DNA of 50,419 nucleotides, taken from assembly GCF_002487355.1 (NCBI RefSeq), contig NZ_NTMG01000072.1:1-50419 (forward strand). Reading direction: 5' to 3'. The notes below the pieces were generated by a model. It had not been told where the DNA came from and searched no databases. It worked only from the letters and a program-made list of their open reading frames with translations. This stretch comes from Candidatus Methanoperedens sp. BLZ2 (GTDB lineage Archaea > Halobacteriota > Methanosarcinia > Methanosarcinales > Methanoperedenaceae). Positions 33,945-42,590 of this stretch are shown here, piece after piece (position 1 is the stretch's first letter; each line of letters opens with the position of its first letter). The position numbers were made by a program, and so were the translations under genes.

Positions 33945-34719
33945 AAGTATTTTCCCTTAACTTATCTTTATTTTCAATGGATAGGGCATCATGAACTGCT
34001 TCCCTGATAATATATCCTGCTTTATGCAGGATCGTATCTTTGAGTTCAGCATCTCTTTCCATCCCCGCAGTGCAGGGATATGCATGATGCGCACCTGATA
34101 TGACCTCATCGAGTTTGCTATCCACCGGAGTGTTCTTAAGTTTCTGTGCTACGTAATAAGCGCACCCGCATGGCTGGCTGCTCAGGATTTGTACGGATAC
34201 AATATTGTTATTCTTGACCCCGATCTTAAATCCGGGAAAGCCAATTCTAAATTGCTCTATAAAATTGTCAATTAAGGGATCATCACCTTTCTTAAGGGAG
34301 CAGAATGGTTTTGGAGCAGCAAATACAATTCCGGCTTTTTCGCATTTCTCTTTTAACTGGTTCCTTAATCCTGGCGACAGCCAATTCGGTTCTTCAATGG
34401 GAGCTATTATCAAACGTGTTCCGGCATCCTTTGCCATGGCGGGAAGTTCGGTGATAATATCAGGATGAAGATTTATTGCTAACAATACATCGTTTTCCAG
34501 AAGAACAGGAGGCAGATACTTTTTTGGCTCTTCAATATAACCAGGCAGACCCGGAGGTTGTGTATACATCCCGATAATGTTTTTTGAAAAATCAAGACTT
34601 TTATCGTCCCTGCAAAAAATGCACAATTTATCACAGGAGATACAGAAATTCCTGTAATTTAACAGGTTCCCTATTATGCGTTCCCCAAATTTGCCATTAT
34701 ATGCTACAAATATTCGCAT
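33934..34719 (-). CDS. DUF166 family protein
   Basis: A 261-residue archaeal protein of the DUF166 family (sometimes mislabelled thymidylate synthase): MRIFVAYNGKFGERIIGNLLN at the start, then a Cys-rich stretch CISCDKLCIFCRDD, PPGLPGYIEEP, LAINLHPDI, APIEEPNWLS and the C-terminal SSQPCGCAYYVAQKL, AHHAYPCTAGM. The many conserved Cys suggest an Fe-S or zinc site. Function unknown; conserved in methanogens. Confidence 0.75.
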   Translation of the reverse strand: MRIFVAYNGKFGERIIGNLLNYRNFCISCDKLCIFCRDDKSLDFSKNIIGMYTQPPGLPGYIEEPKKYLPPVLLENDVLLAINLHPDIITELPAMAKDAGTRLIIAPIEEPNWLSPGLRNQLKEKCEKAGIVFAAPKPFCSLKKGDDPLIDNFIEQFRIGFPGFKIGVKNNNIVSVQILSSQPCGCAYYVAQKLKNTPVDSKLDEVISGAHHAYPCTAGMERDAELKDTILHKAGYIIREAVHDALSIENKDKLRENTSKT

Positions 34720-34731
34720 AATGTAACCGCA

Positions 34732-35244
34732 TTATTCAAGCATCTTCTCAAACATCCTCCTGACCATCATTCGTTTCAATATGAAATAATCCTGGGTAGC
34801 CGCCATCACAGCCTGTTTTTCCATCATCTTCCTGTCATGGGTCCATCCAGCCATTACTTTTTTCAGGGTTCCCATTAAAACATCTTTTTTTTGTTCAGGT
34901 AAACTTGTGATGATATCTGTTCTTGATTTTACGATCTTTATTCTGTCTTCCTCAGGAAGTTCTGCAATTGAATCGAGCATATCGCTTATTGCTGTCATTC
35001 TCTTATCTTCCGGCATGCTTGCGAATTGCTCCATGCGTGCGCTCAATATCCTGCGCCGTTCTTCGTCCGGTTTTAATGCAAGCATGTGTACGGCTTCCAT
35101 CATCTGATTGATTTTCTCAGCCTTCATCTTGTACTCCTGGCATACAGGACACTTTTCAAGATGTTCATCCAGTGATGCTATATCTTTGCCCGAACACTCT
35201 TCGCATGCTTTTGCCAACTTTTCTAATTCTTCCCTCTGACTCAT
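34732..35244 (-). CDS. hypothetical protein with N-terminal zinc-finger
   Basis: A 170-residue helical protein from ATG 35244. The N-terminal part carries ACEECSGKDIASLDEHLEKCPVC, a His-Cys2 zinc-finger layout as in anti-sigma ZAS domains; the rest is charged helix with repeats SMPEDKRMTAISDM / ELPEEDRIKIVKSR. No TM. Possibly a structural or regulatory protein. Sits 12 bases before DUF166 on the same strand. The TTG at 35259 is less likely. Confidence 0.65.
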   Translation of the reverse strand: MSQREELEKLAKACEECSGKDIASLDEHLEKCPVCQEYKMKAEKINQMMEAVHMLALKPDEERRRILSARMEQFASMPEDKRMTAISDMLDSIAELPEEDRIKIVKSRTDIITSLPEQKKDVLMGTLKKVMAGWTHDRKMMEKQAVMAATQDYFILKRMMVRRMFEKMLE

Positions 35245-35399
35245 AAAAAAATTCACCAATCAAAAATAGGCATTTTCTCAGATATATAGTTACTTGAGAG
35301 TTTTACACGATCAATTTATATGCTATAATTTAAGTCGCAAAAACCATCTTCAATGAATTTTGTGTATTAGCAGCATCAATGCTGATTCATATATTAATC

Positions 35400-35537
35400 T
35401 TATTCAGCCAGTTCGCATTTTAAATAATGGTAGATTGCCTTGGCAATAGCATCTTTTACTGAAGACTCCCCGGACTTCACTTTCAAAGCGATCACATCTT
35501 CCTGGGGTAGTACTGACTGAATATGGACATATCTCAT
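35400..35537 (-). CDS. DUF5371-like small protein, 45 aa
   Basis: A 45-residue protein starting MRYVHIQSVLPQEDVIALK behind GGAGATAA. The GESSVKDAIAKAIYHYLKC core matches a short helical family conserved in Methanosarcinales (DUF5371), probably a ribbon-helix-like regulator of unknown target. A good example of a real gene too short for usual ORF cut-offs. Confidence 0.7.
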   Translation of the reverse strand: MRYVHIQSVLPQEDVIALKVKSGESSVKDAIAKAIYHYLKCELAE

Positions 35538-35949
35538 ATTTATCTCCTGAAATTAAATATATGATTATTATTTATTTATATTTAGAGTTCACATGAATAT
35601 AAAGGAAGGTGTGAAGTTTGGAACATCGGGTCAAAAATTGATCGCAACTATCTTAATCCGGAATGAAAATTATTTACGATTGAATTAATGATTTTACTTT
35701 ACGAGGCAAGTATAATCAAAAGGTTCAAATGTTCTTGTCCATCGGGTTTTGTCTACTGGTTTATATTTCGGATTTCTTCCTTTACCTAATGTCTGGAAGA
35801 TCTTATCTTCTGTAATTTCAAGAATGTTCATCAATAATAAAAATGTATTTAATTGCTTATATAGGTGCCATAATATTTTAATGCTCAAAATAATTGTTAT
35901 TATTATGAAGTTACTTTTATGGTCTTGACCAGACCCTTTTCATGATTGG
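35538..35949. other. gene-poor stretch, one doubtful small frame
   Basis: No supportable gene on the plus strand. On the minus strand an open frame with ATG near 35831 (about 45 codons, to 35694) encodes NILEITEDKIFQTLGKGRNP and ends EPFDYTCLVK; it has no clear ribosome site and I do not call it. Confidence 0.4.
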
Positions 35950-36687
35950 TTACTCAATTATATATGTCACCTGGACAGTTAACGAAACTTTTGTCTCTCC
36001 GGGCTTGATTGGTGTAGCAACTTTTTCTTGCGCGATTGATACTTCCCTAAAAAATGGTTGAACGATCCCGCCATCACTTATGGAAGATGTCTTCACACCG
36101 ACTATCCTGACATCCAGCTTTTTAGCAAGATCATTGGCCTTTGATGATGCATTCGATACCGCTTCTGTCAGCAACTCATCCTGAAGTTCCTTTTGTTTTT
36201 CATCGGATACGGAAAATGATATTCCTCCAATTTGATTGGATCCCATAGCTGCAGATCTGTCAATGATATCGCTCAGTCTGTCTAACATCCTTGTTGTAAC
36301 CTGTATATTATTGGAGGCAGAGTAAGCTTCTATAGTTTGTGCACCATTATTCTTGTAAACAGGCTGGATGGAAAGAAAGGACGTTTGAATGTCTTTATCC
36401 TCCAGTCCGAGATTCTTGAGTTCATTAATTACCGCATTCATTGAGACTGCATTCTTATCCGATGCTTCTTTTGCAGTTTGTGCCTGAACAACAACACCAA
36501 TACTCAATGAAGTAGTATCAGGGGCTACATTTTTATCCGCTGAGCCTGAGATAACGAGGGTGTGCTCCTCTTTTTGCACGGATATGGCCGCAGGTCTTGC
36601 AAATAGTAAAACTGCCATTAATACTATAGCTATAGAAAGAACAAAAAGGACTGAATATAATTTATTGCTGGATATTTCCTGTGTCAT
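35950..36687 (-). CDS. SIMPL domain (DUF541) exported protein
   Basis: A 245-residue protein anchored by a TM helix at about residues 11-32 (LYSVLFVLSIAIVLMAVLLF). The exported part is a SIMPL/DUF541 domain: LVISGSADKNVAPDTTSLSIGV, then ALNELKNLGLEDKDI-like repeat region and TRMLDRLSDIIDRSAAMG. These domains are oxidative- or envelope-stress related. ATG 36687 follows GTGGGAAA; the longer start is not supported. Confidence 0.88.
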   Translation of the reverse strand: MTQEISSNKLYSVLFVLSIAIVLMAVLLFARPAAISVQKEEHTLVISGSADKNVAPDTTSLSIGVVVQAQTAKEASDKNAVSMNAVINELKNLGLEDKDIQTSFLSIQPVYKNNGAQTIEAYSASNNIQVTTRMLDRLSDIIDRSAAMGSNQIGGISFSVSDEKQKELQDELLTEAVSNASSKANDLAKKLDVRIVGVKTSSISDGGIVQPFFREVSIAQEKVATPIKPGETKVSLTVQVTYIIE

Positions 36688-36791
36688 TTTCCCACTACTC
36701 TTAAATATCAACTTGTTTCATCATAAATCTTAGCATGGAAAGCATAAATGATCTTTTGTGCGCTCTATTCAAAGTAGAAAAGTATTTTTAG

Positions 36792-36799
36792 TATAAAAA
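36792..36799 (+). promoter_or_regulatory. TATA box of the antitoxin gene
   Basis: TATAAAAA about 20 bases before the ATG at 36815, so the mRNA is leaderless or nearly so. It follows the archaeal spacing for TATA to start. Confidence 0.5.
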
Positions 36800-36814
36800 G
36801 AAACATATCTACCT

Positions 36815-37081
36815 ATGACTACCACAATCAAAGTTTCAGATGAGACAAAACAGCTTCTTGATATGCTACAGGCAAAGATGACCCTTACATTTCGCAGGAA
36901 GAAAACTCTTACTGAGCTTCTTGACACAATAGTAAGACTTGCCTTAAAGCATGAGAACGAACTCCTTGAGACTGAGAAATTACCACCCCTTGAGAAAGAC
37001 CCTGCAATGAAGAAGCCTATCGATTGGGGAGTAAATACAGATGCCAGCAAAATAGATGAATATATTTATACTGAGACTTGA
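36815..37081 (+). CDS. VapB-like/DUF7557-type antitoxin, orphan
   Basis: An 88-residue protein. TTTIKVSDETKQLLDML and KKTLTELLDTIV are the ribbon-helix-helix-like antitoxin pattern found in many archaea, with an acidic or flexible tail (PPLEKDPAMKKPIDWGVN) that would wrap a toxin. A toxin gene would be expected next, but the following DNA holds only a short coupled frame. Probably a solitary antitoxin or a broken pair. Confidence 0.7.
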   Translation: MTTTIKVSDETKQLLDMLQAKMTLTFRRKKTLTELLDTIVRLALKHENELLETEKLPPLEKDPAMKKPIDWGVNTDASKIDEYIYTET

Positions 37082-37170
37082 AAGAGTTTAATATAGAGAA
37101 ATACTTTGGTTTTGACTCGCATTTTAATGGAATAGTTGAATCTCTCCTTAAAAACCATAATAACTATTAA
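37078..37170 (+). pseudogene. short coupled frame after the antitoxin (remnant)
   Basis: A 30-codon frame starting TTG across the antitoxin stop (TTGA), encoding KEFNIEKYFGFDSHFNGIVES, then stopping. Translational coupling to an antitoxin suggests the beginning of a lost toxin gene. The frame that takes over from about 37170 stays open into the next gene (KSLNRYIQCLEVADAHAVKF) and might be its frameshifted remainder. Weak evidence. Confidence 0.25.
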
Positions 37171-37309
37171 GGTTTCATTAATAAGGGTAAAAGGACAAAC
37201 AGTAATTGGCAGAAACCCATCTGACAAGTCACTAAACCGATATATACAGTGCTTAGAAGTAGCTGATGCGCATGCCGTTAAGTTCTATCATTACAGGGAG
37301 AATCCGATA

Positions 37310-38437
37310 ATGGGCAACATTGAAAGGCATTACGATATTGATTGGTTAAGGGTACTGGCAATGCTTATGATTTTTCTTTTTCATTGTGCAAGATTTTTCA
37401 ATTACGAAGATTGGCATGTAAAGAACAACCAGCTGGATTTTGGCATGAGCGTATTTGTTGAAATAGTGAGCCAGTGGATCATGCCTCTTTTCTTCATACT
37501 TTCTGCAATAAGCGTATACTATGCCCTGGATTACAGGAACAACCGGTTATTTATTAATGAAAAGTTCAAGAGACTTGTGATACCACTGGTATTTGGCATA
37601 TTCGTAGTCGTGCCGCCACAGGTTTACATTGAGCGAGTGAGCCATTCACAGTTTGCAGGATCGTTTTTCCGGTTCTTTCCTCATTACTTTGATGGCCTAT
37701 ACGGCTTTGGTGGAAACTTTGCCTGGATGGGGCTGCACCTGTGGTATCTGGAAATTCTATTCATCTTCTCATTGCTTACATTACCAATTTTCCGCTACCT
37801 TAGAAAAGAGACAATGCAAAATTTAATCTCCAGTATGGCTATTTCTTTCAAAAAGCCTGGAATCATATTTTTGCTTGCTCTCCCCATCTTTTTCATGGAG
37901 CTTTTTGTCAATCTTCAGCCGGACGGCATTGGTATAAGAGATTTTGGCGGCTGGAGTCCATTGACGTATCTGATCTTCTTTTCCCTGGGCTACCTGATCG
38001 CATCAGATATGCAATTCAGGGCGAGCATTGAGAGGCACAGGAAGATCGCGCTGCTGCTCGGTGTACTTACAACAATATCCGGATTTTTCTTTCTTGAAGC
38101 AGGTTACTCCTCCCGCGCATACTTTTTTTCGTTCCTGCGTGCATTCAATTCATGGTTCTGGCTGGTCGCAATACTTGGCTTCGGGAGCAAATACCTTAAT
38201 TTCAACAACGCCTTACTGAAATATTCGAATGAAGCTGTTTTGCCATTCTATATATTGCATCAAACAATAATCGTCGTAATTGGTTTTTATATCGCCAGTT
38301 GGGATGTCGGTGTTATTATGAAATATCTCATATTAAGTACGGCATCATTTGCCTTGATCATTGCCCTGTATGATCTTGTGATCAAAAGAGTCAAAGTCCT
38401 GCGATTTCTGTTTGGAATGAAACCGCGTGTTCTTTAG
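37310..38437 (+). CDS. acyltransferase family 3 membrane protein
   Basis: A 375-residue integral membrane O-acyltransferase (OafA/OpgC-like) with about ten TM helices. The start IERHYDIDWLRVLAMLMIFLFHCARFF contains the family's R-x10-H pattern; LPFYILHQTIIVVIGFY is near the C-terminus. It would add acetyl or succinyl groups to a surface glycan or antibiotic-like molecule. I choose ATG 37310 (behind GGGAG); the open extension back to 37136 is probably leftover DNA. Confidence 0.87.
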   Translation: MGNIERHYDIDWLRVLAMLMIFLFHCARFFNYEDWHVKNNQLDFGMSVFVEIVSQWIMPLFFILSAISVYYALDYRNNRLFINEKFKRLVIPLVFGIFVVVPPQVYIERVSHSQFAGSFFRFFPHYFDGLYGFGGNFAWMGLHLWYLEILFIFSLLTLPIFRYLRKETMQNLISSMAISFKKPGIIFLLALPIFFMELFVNLQPDGIGIRDFGGWSPLTYLIFFSLGYLIASDMQFRASIERHRKIALLLGVLTTISGFFFLEAGYSSRAYFFSFLRAFNSWFWLVAILGFGSKYLNFNNALLKYSNEAVLPFYILHQTIIVVIGFYIASWDVGVIMKYLILSTASFALIIALYDLVIKRVKVLRFLFGMKPRVL

Positions 38438-38528
38438 TTTCACTTATTCGACAGGAAGCATATTTTGGAGGTAAAACATATTGAAATCTTGTTTAAAAAA
38501 AAAGAACAACCAACTCGTAAGAACTGAT

Positions 38529-38569
38529 ACGAACTCCAGAGTTCGTTCGTGTTCGTTTGTGTTCGTTGT
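38529..38569. repeat. palindrome plus TTCGT tandem repeats
   Basis: ACGAACTC-CA-GAGTTCGT (38529-38546, perfect) is followed by imperfect tandem copies of GTTCGT (starting 38541, 38551 and 38561, with GTTCGTTCGTGTTCGTTTGT in between). Similar GTTCGTG-type repeats are scattered between genes in several prokaryotes. Confidence 0.55.
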
Positions 38570-39010
38570 TGATTTGGATCTTTTAGAAATTCGATGAATT
38601 CAATGCCTCCGATGCTGTTCTTACCTGTGGGTACAATGGATTACTGGCAGGCGTGGATATACTACGGCGAACCCTTATTGTGATTAATAATCTTGAAAAA
38701 CCAATAATAGACTTTATAACCATAAAATAAATCGTTAAATACGTTTAAAACCAAAAAAAACCTATTAAACTATCGATAACCTTATCAAATTTGCAGTTAT
38801 ATTAACATTTGTGATGGTTATATTCATAACTTACGACACAACTGACCTCAACATTGAGACCTCCACATTCTCTCAATAAATTATGCCGAAGTAAACACCA
38901 CACGGCATCAAATCCTGAGCTTCAGGCAAAGTTGAGTCATTCAATTAAATCAAATATTATATCTATTAAAAAATACCGCGATGTATATTGAATCGACAAT
39001 AAATGAACCA

Positions 39011-39023
39011 AAAATATATATAT
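39011..39023 (+). promoter_or_regulatory. TATA box
   Basis: AAAATATATATAT, about 26 bases upstream of the expected start of transcription, directly before the ATG at 39046; the mRNA would be leaderless. Confidence 0.5.
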
Positions 39024-39045
39024 CATTTCATATAACATTCTTACT

Positions 39046-40215
39046 ATGACTTACAAAAAATCGATATTCAAAGACCTGTTTGAAAAACGCAGGAGTTTAG
39101 CTGTCAAAATAGGGCTGACCGGTATTATCTTCTTGCTTTTTTCTTTACTTGCAAAGGAATTGATCCCTGTTTCACAGCCAACTGGTATTTTACATATCCT
39201 GAATGTTATTATTGAGCTTTTTGGCAAAGTGGGTGAAGCCTTTATACTTTCTGGTTTTGTTGTTTTTGTCCTGGAAGAACATCCTCTTACAATGATGGTT
39301 AAAGATGTGTCAAAATCCATCATAGATGAAATAATAGACAGGCATTTTACGAGGAATGAATTGATAGGATTTATTTTAAAAGGAACACGGAATTTAAATA
39401 AATATGAACAAGTAGATGATGAAATATATTCTTTGTATGAAAAACATGGTTTGCTCGAATTGTCCGAAGAACCCAGAACGTCCAATCTTTCAATAATCTT
39501 CAAGAAAGAAGGTGAAGTGGAAGGTGAAAATGATAAGATCATCCTGAGCAGGATATATGATTATATGGTAAAAAATGAGGCAAAAGAAGGGAGTGCTTCA
39601 AAATTGATAAACAGGGATGGTCTTGTTGCATTTTTCGATTTTGCTGTCCAGGGATTAACAACCGGGGAAGAGGGGGAGGAAGAGATCCTGAAGAATATTC
39701 ACAAATACCAGGATATTTCCTTCAAATTTTCTACTTCATTTGAAATAAGCGGGTACATGTGCAATAAAAATCTTACGCCTCTTGAGCCAGTTTACATAAG
39801 GAGAGATGATTTTGATCTTGAAAATTGCAGACCGCATAATTCAAAAAATGAAATGGAGATCAAGCCCAGACTATTCGTTGTTTATGATATAATAAGCCAG
39901 AGCGATGGGAATAAGATCATGAAATTGAATGCATATTTTAATATCGAGATCCCTCCAAAAGAGTTCATCGAGCTTTTTTTTGAAGTAAAAGGAATTGTGC
40001 CTGTTTTTGATCTATGGACTTATGAATTCATTTCATATACAAAGGGAGCAACATTTGAATTGCAGCTGGGGGATGATTTTGAGACAAAGATCGAGGAAGT
40101 CCTTATCGGCGTTCCAAATCCTCCGATCAAATCGAATTCCAAATTGAAATATAATGGCTGGATCATGCCCCATTCATCAATATCAGGAACCTGGAGAAGG
40201 AAGCTTGATTGTTAA
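39046..40215 (+). CDS. hypothetical two-TM protein with large cytosolic domain
   Basis: A 389-residue protein. Two TM helices (about 20-40 and 55-82) are followed by a roughly 300-residue soluble domain with mixed alpha/beta pattern (KDVSKSIIDEIIDRHFTR, KFSTSFEISGYMC, FFEVKGIVPVFDLWTYEF). No family recognised. Placement beside toxin-antitoxin and methylase genes, and the 2-TM plus cytosolic layout, resemble membrane effectors of defence systems, but this is a guess. Confidence 0.6.
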   Translation: MTYKKSIFKDLFEKRRSLAVKIGLTGIIFLLFSLLAKELIPVSQPTGILHILNVIIELFGKVGEAFILSGFVVFVLEEHPLTMMVKDVSKSIIDEIIDRHFTRNELIGFILKGTRNLNKYEQVDDEIYSLYEKHGLLELSEEPRTSNLSIIFKKEGEVEGENDKIILSRIYDYMVKNEAKEGSASKLINRDGLVAFFDFAVQGLTTGEEGEEEILKNIHKYQDISFKFSTSFEISGYMCNKNLTPLEPVYIRRDDFDLENCRPHNSKNEMEIKPRLFVVYDIISQSDGNKIMKLNAYFNIEIPPKEFIELFFEVKGIVPVFDLWTYEFISYTKGATFELQLGDDFETKIEEVLIGVPNPPIKSNSKLKYNGWIMPHSSISGTWRRKLDC

Positions 40216-40433
40216 ATCGACTGGCAGAATACCGTTTAAGGCCACTCAAACACTCAAAATTTCATCCCTCCGGGAATCAGTCATAAGATTGGTGAGCAGG
40301 ATTTTAGGAATTTCATGTTCAGGTTAATGAAATATAATGTTTTGCAGGAGTGCTATTTTATTATTTATTAAACCGAATAGCTAAATACATTAAAATGCAA
40401 TAAAATCAATATATTGCGGTTTAGGAGTTTAAT

Positions 40434-40661
40434 ATGGAAAAAAAAGAAGCCATTAAGTTATGCCTATGCAGGATATGTCCCACATATATCGAATGCAAAG
40501 AAGAAATAGCATTTTGTCTTTCAACGACCGGAAAAAGTAAATGTATTAAAGAGGAAAAAGGATGTTTGTGTCCGGGCTGCCAGGTTCACGAAATAATGGG
40601 ATTTAAAAATGTTTACTATTGTATCCGCGGAAACGAAAAGGATCAACTTGCAAAAAAGTAA
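40434..40661 (+). CDS. DUF2769 Cys-rich protein
   Basis: A 75-residue protein with ten Cys, seven of them in LCLCRICPTYIECKEE, FCLSTTGKSKC and GCLCPGCQVHE, the pattern of DUF2769 proteins of methanogens; probably binds Fe-S or zinc. ATG behind TAGGAGTTTAAT. Its last 53 bases are shared, in another frame, with the next gene's start. Confidence 0.8.
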   Translation: MEKKEAIKLCLCRICPTYIECKEEIAFCLSTTGKSKCIKEEKGCLCPGCQVHEIMGFKNVYYCIRGNEKDQLAKK

Positions 40662-41442
40662 AGAATGGAAATGCAGTGTATGTGGTTATATTCATAGGGG
40701 AAATGAGCCTCCGGAAGAATGCCCACAATGCAGCAGTTCTTCCAAAGAATATTCGGAACTAAAGGATAAACAAAAACTTAAGTTCGATGGAGAAAAATTT
40801 GATGTATTATTGATCAATGGAAGTTCCCACAGATCTCACAATACCGGTGTTTTGGTGGAAACGGCAGAACAGACCCTTAATAGAAAAGGCATTAGTTCCA
40901 GGCGGTTTAATTTGAACGAGCTGGATATCCAGCACTGCTGGTGCTGCTACAGTATGAGGGATTCAGCATGCACATACCCATGCAGGAACCAGCTTGATGA
41001 TGTGCCAGCACTCCATGAAATGGTAGTTAATTCCAGGGCAGTGATTGTCGCTTCCCCCATAAATTGGAATAATATGTCTGCGCGATTAAAGGATTTCCTG
41101 GACAGGCTTACATGCCTTCAAAATCTTTACTTACTGAAAAAAGAAGGCTTAACTACCGGAAAAGTTGTTGGGATTTTGGTCAACGGTCATGAAGATGGAG
41201 GAATGAAAACTGCAATGGATATTTTTCTTTACTTCCAGCAAATGGGTTTTATTCTGGCGCCATTTGGTTTTGCATATAGGACCCATGGATCACAATATAA
41301 TGCAAAAACTGACAATGATTTTTTCAAAGATGACGAAATACTGAAAACGGAAATCGAAGGCATTGTTATCAATGTTATTGAAACGATGAACCAGGATTTA
41401 GAGACTAAACTGAAAGATAAGATAGTTCCTGTTAGCGAATAG
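40609..41442 (+). CDS. rubredoxin-like + flavodoxin-fold (iron-sulfur flavoprotein-like) reductase
   Basis: A 277-residue fusion. Residues about 19-45 are a rubredoxin-like knuckle (WKCSVCGYIHRGNEPPEECPQC, an iron site of CxxC...CxxC). From about 64 comes a NADPH-dependent FMN reductase/iron-sulfur flavoprotein domain: VLLINGSSHRSHNTGVL, a Cys cluster IQHCWCCYSMRDSACTYPC, then VIVASPINWNNMSARLKDFLDR. Such proteins move electrons from Fe-S or rubredoxin to flavin, often for oxygen or peroxide stress. It overlaps the DUF2769 gene by 53 bases; the true start could lie slightly downstream. Confidence 0.82.
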   Translation: MFTIVSAETKRINLQKSKEWKCSVCGYIHRGNEPPEECPQCSSSSKEYSELKDKQKLKFDGEKFDVLLINGSSHRSHNTGVLVETAEQTLNRKGISSRRFNLNELDIQHCWCCYSMRDSACTYPCRNQLDDVPALHEMVVNSRAVIVASPINWNNMSARLKDFLDRLTCLQNLYLLKKEGLTTGKVVGILVNGHEDGGMKTAMDIFLYFQQMGFILAPFGFAYRTHGSQYNAKTDNDFFKDDEILKTEIEGIVINVIETMNQDLETKLKDKIVPVSE

Positions 41443-41513
41443 CTATTCCATCCTTATAATGCCCGTATCAGGATCTGATTTTTTAAGGAACCCCAGGTTA
41501 ATCAAAATTAATA

Positions 41514-41963
41514 TCAATTCCCGCTGTCCTTCCTTTTTTTGCCCAGATCGCCCAATTTCCTCAAAGCCTCTTCCGGCGTAATACTTTCGATATACTCCAT
41601 TGCATCCTTTCTCAATACATTATCTTCAGTCACCAGGATAGCCGATTCTTCCACAGCCCCGGCAAGGATCGGAATATCACTCCTATCCCTGATATTGAAT
41701 CCTGAAAACTCTTTTTTTGGAACATTCCCCCTTACAGTGCAGCATTCCAGAATATATTCAACAGCATAATTTGTTTTTTCCTGTGAAATTTGCAGCACTT
41801 TCAATGTTCTTCGTGTCTCTTTTATGATGAATTCATTCACATACAGAGAGATAACTTTCTTCCTGCCGGATTCAAGCAGTACCCATGCCTTTTTATTTCG
41901 TCCAGTTACAGCAGAAACAACAACGGTTGTATCAATAAAAAATTTCAATTCAATATTCTTCAT
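41514..41963 (-). CDS. PIN-domain toxin
   Basis: A 149-residue PIN nuclease-like protein of the COG2405/VapC type: FFIDTTVVVSAVTG has the first acidic residue, then an acidic residue in VNEFIIKETRRTL, and the C-terminal RDRSDIPILAGAVEESAILVTEDNVLR. It overlaps its AbrB-like antitoxin gene by 14 bases. It would cleave RNA (often tRNA) when free. Confidence 0.8.
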   Translation of the reverse strand: MKNIELKFFIDTTVVVSAVTGRNKKAWVLLESGRKKVISLYVNEFIIKETRRTLKVLQISQEKTNYAVEYILECCTVRGNVPKKEFSGFNIRDRSDIPILAGAVEESAILVTEDNVLRKDAMEYIESITPEEALRKLGDLGKKRKDSGN

Positions 41964-42219
41964 CGTACACTTTTTTACGTTCTTTTTTCACAGTTTCCAC
42001 TATCTCTTTTATGCTGATTTTCTTATTATCAGCTTCTTCCCATATCGCTTTTATCTTAGGAGGAACTATTGAGGTCTCAGATGGCATGATTTTTATCCCA
42101 TCATTTGTATCAGAATATCTCACAACATCGCCGATTTTAATATGATATTTGATCCTCAGCTTCTTAGGTATGGTTATAGTTCCTGCTTTTGTTACTTTTC
42201 CAAATAGAACTTTTTCCAT
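41950..42219 (-). CDS. AbrB/SpoVT-like antitoxin
   Basis: An 89-residue protein from ATG 42219 (behind AAGGTGA). The swapped-hairpin AbrB domain is clear: VLFGKVTKAGTITIPKKLRIKYHIKIGDVVRY. The C-terminal helix-rich tail (KIKAIWEEADNKKISIKEI) should block the PIN toxin encoded downstream with 14 bases overlap. AbrB proteins repress their own promoter. Confidence 0.85.
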   Translation of the reverse strand: MEKVLFGKVTKAGTITIPKKLRIKYHIKIGDVVRYSDTNDGIKIMPSETSIVPPKIKAIWEEADNKKISIKEIVETVKKERKKVYDEEY

Positions 42220-42231
42220 CAATTGATTCAC

Positions 42232-42276
42232 CTTATTTTAAGATAATCGTATATTAGTATATTCTTATTTTAAGAT
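42232..42276. promoter_or_regulatory. 13-bp direct repeats upstream of AbrB antitoxin
   Basis: CTTATTTTAAGAT occurs exactly at 42232-42244 and 42264-42276, 32 bases apart, about three turns of DNA, so a protein would meet both on the same face. It lies in the control region between the two divergent toxin-antitoxin pairs. Likely operator for the AbrB-like protein. Confidence 0.5.
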
Positions 42277-42389
42277 TTTGCTTATTGAACCTCGATCCTG
42301 TTCATCTCCAGACTGTGATCCGGTTTTTCAAAACATGAACCATAAATCTTATGTTGATGTAGATGATATCATACATGCAGGTGTTAATG

Positions 42390-42590
42390 ATGACAGAATA
42401 TGTCCGAACTACAATTAAATTAAGAGAAGATGTTTATCAAACCCTTAAGGAAGCCGGAGCTAAAAATATATCAGAAAAAATAAATGAAATTTTGGTCAAA
42501 ACGCTTTTCAAAGAAAAGAAAAGCCTTTTCGGGACAATGCAAAAAACCGATCTATCAGACCTCAGGGACCATGAGGATCGATTGGAATGA
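42390..42590 (+). CDS. VapB-type antitoxin
   Basis: A 66-residue protein from ATG 42390 (six bases after AGGTG): YVRTTIKLREDVYQTLKEAG and NISEKINEILVKTLF are the ribbon-helix-helix pattern; the flexible tail SLFGTMQKTDLSDLRDHED would contact the toxin. It overlaps the toxin start by 4 bases. Confidence 0.85.
   Translation: MTEYVRTTIKLREDVYQTLKEAGAKNISEKINEILVKTLFKEKKSLFGTMQKTDLSDLRDHEDRLE

Larger units (their letters stand above)
38438..39045. other. gene-free stretch with repeats
   Basis: About 600 bases with no gene I trust. It holds a palindrome and TTCGT repeats (annotated) and, around 38588-38730, a short open stretch (FDEFNASDAVLTCGYNGLL) with no start that may be a gene relic. The rest is very AT-rich, ending in TATA-like DNA for the next gene. 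Confidence 0.5.

Noticed and set aside
35694-35888. 64-codon minus-strand frame
   Set aside because: No good start signal or family; an inner 45-codon frame is possible but not supported.
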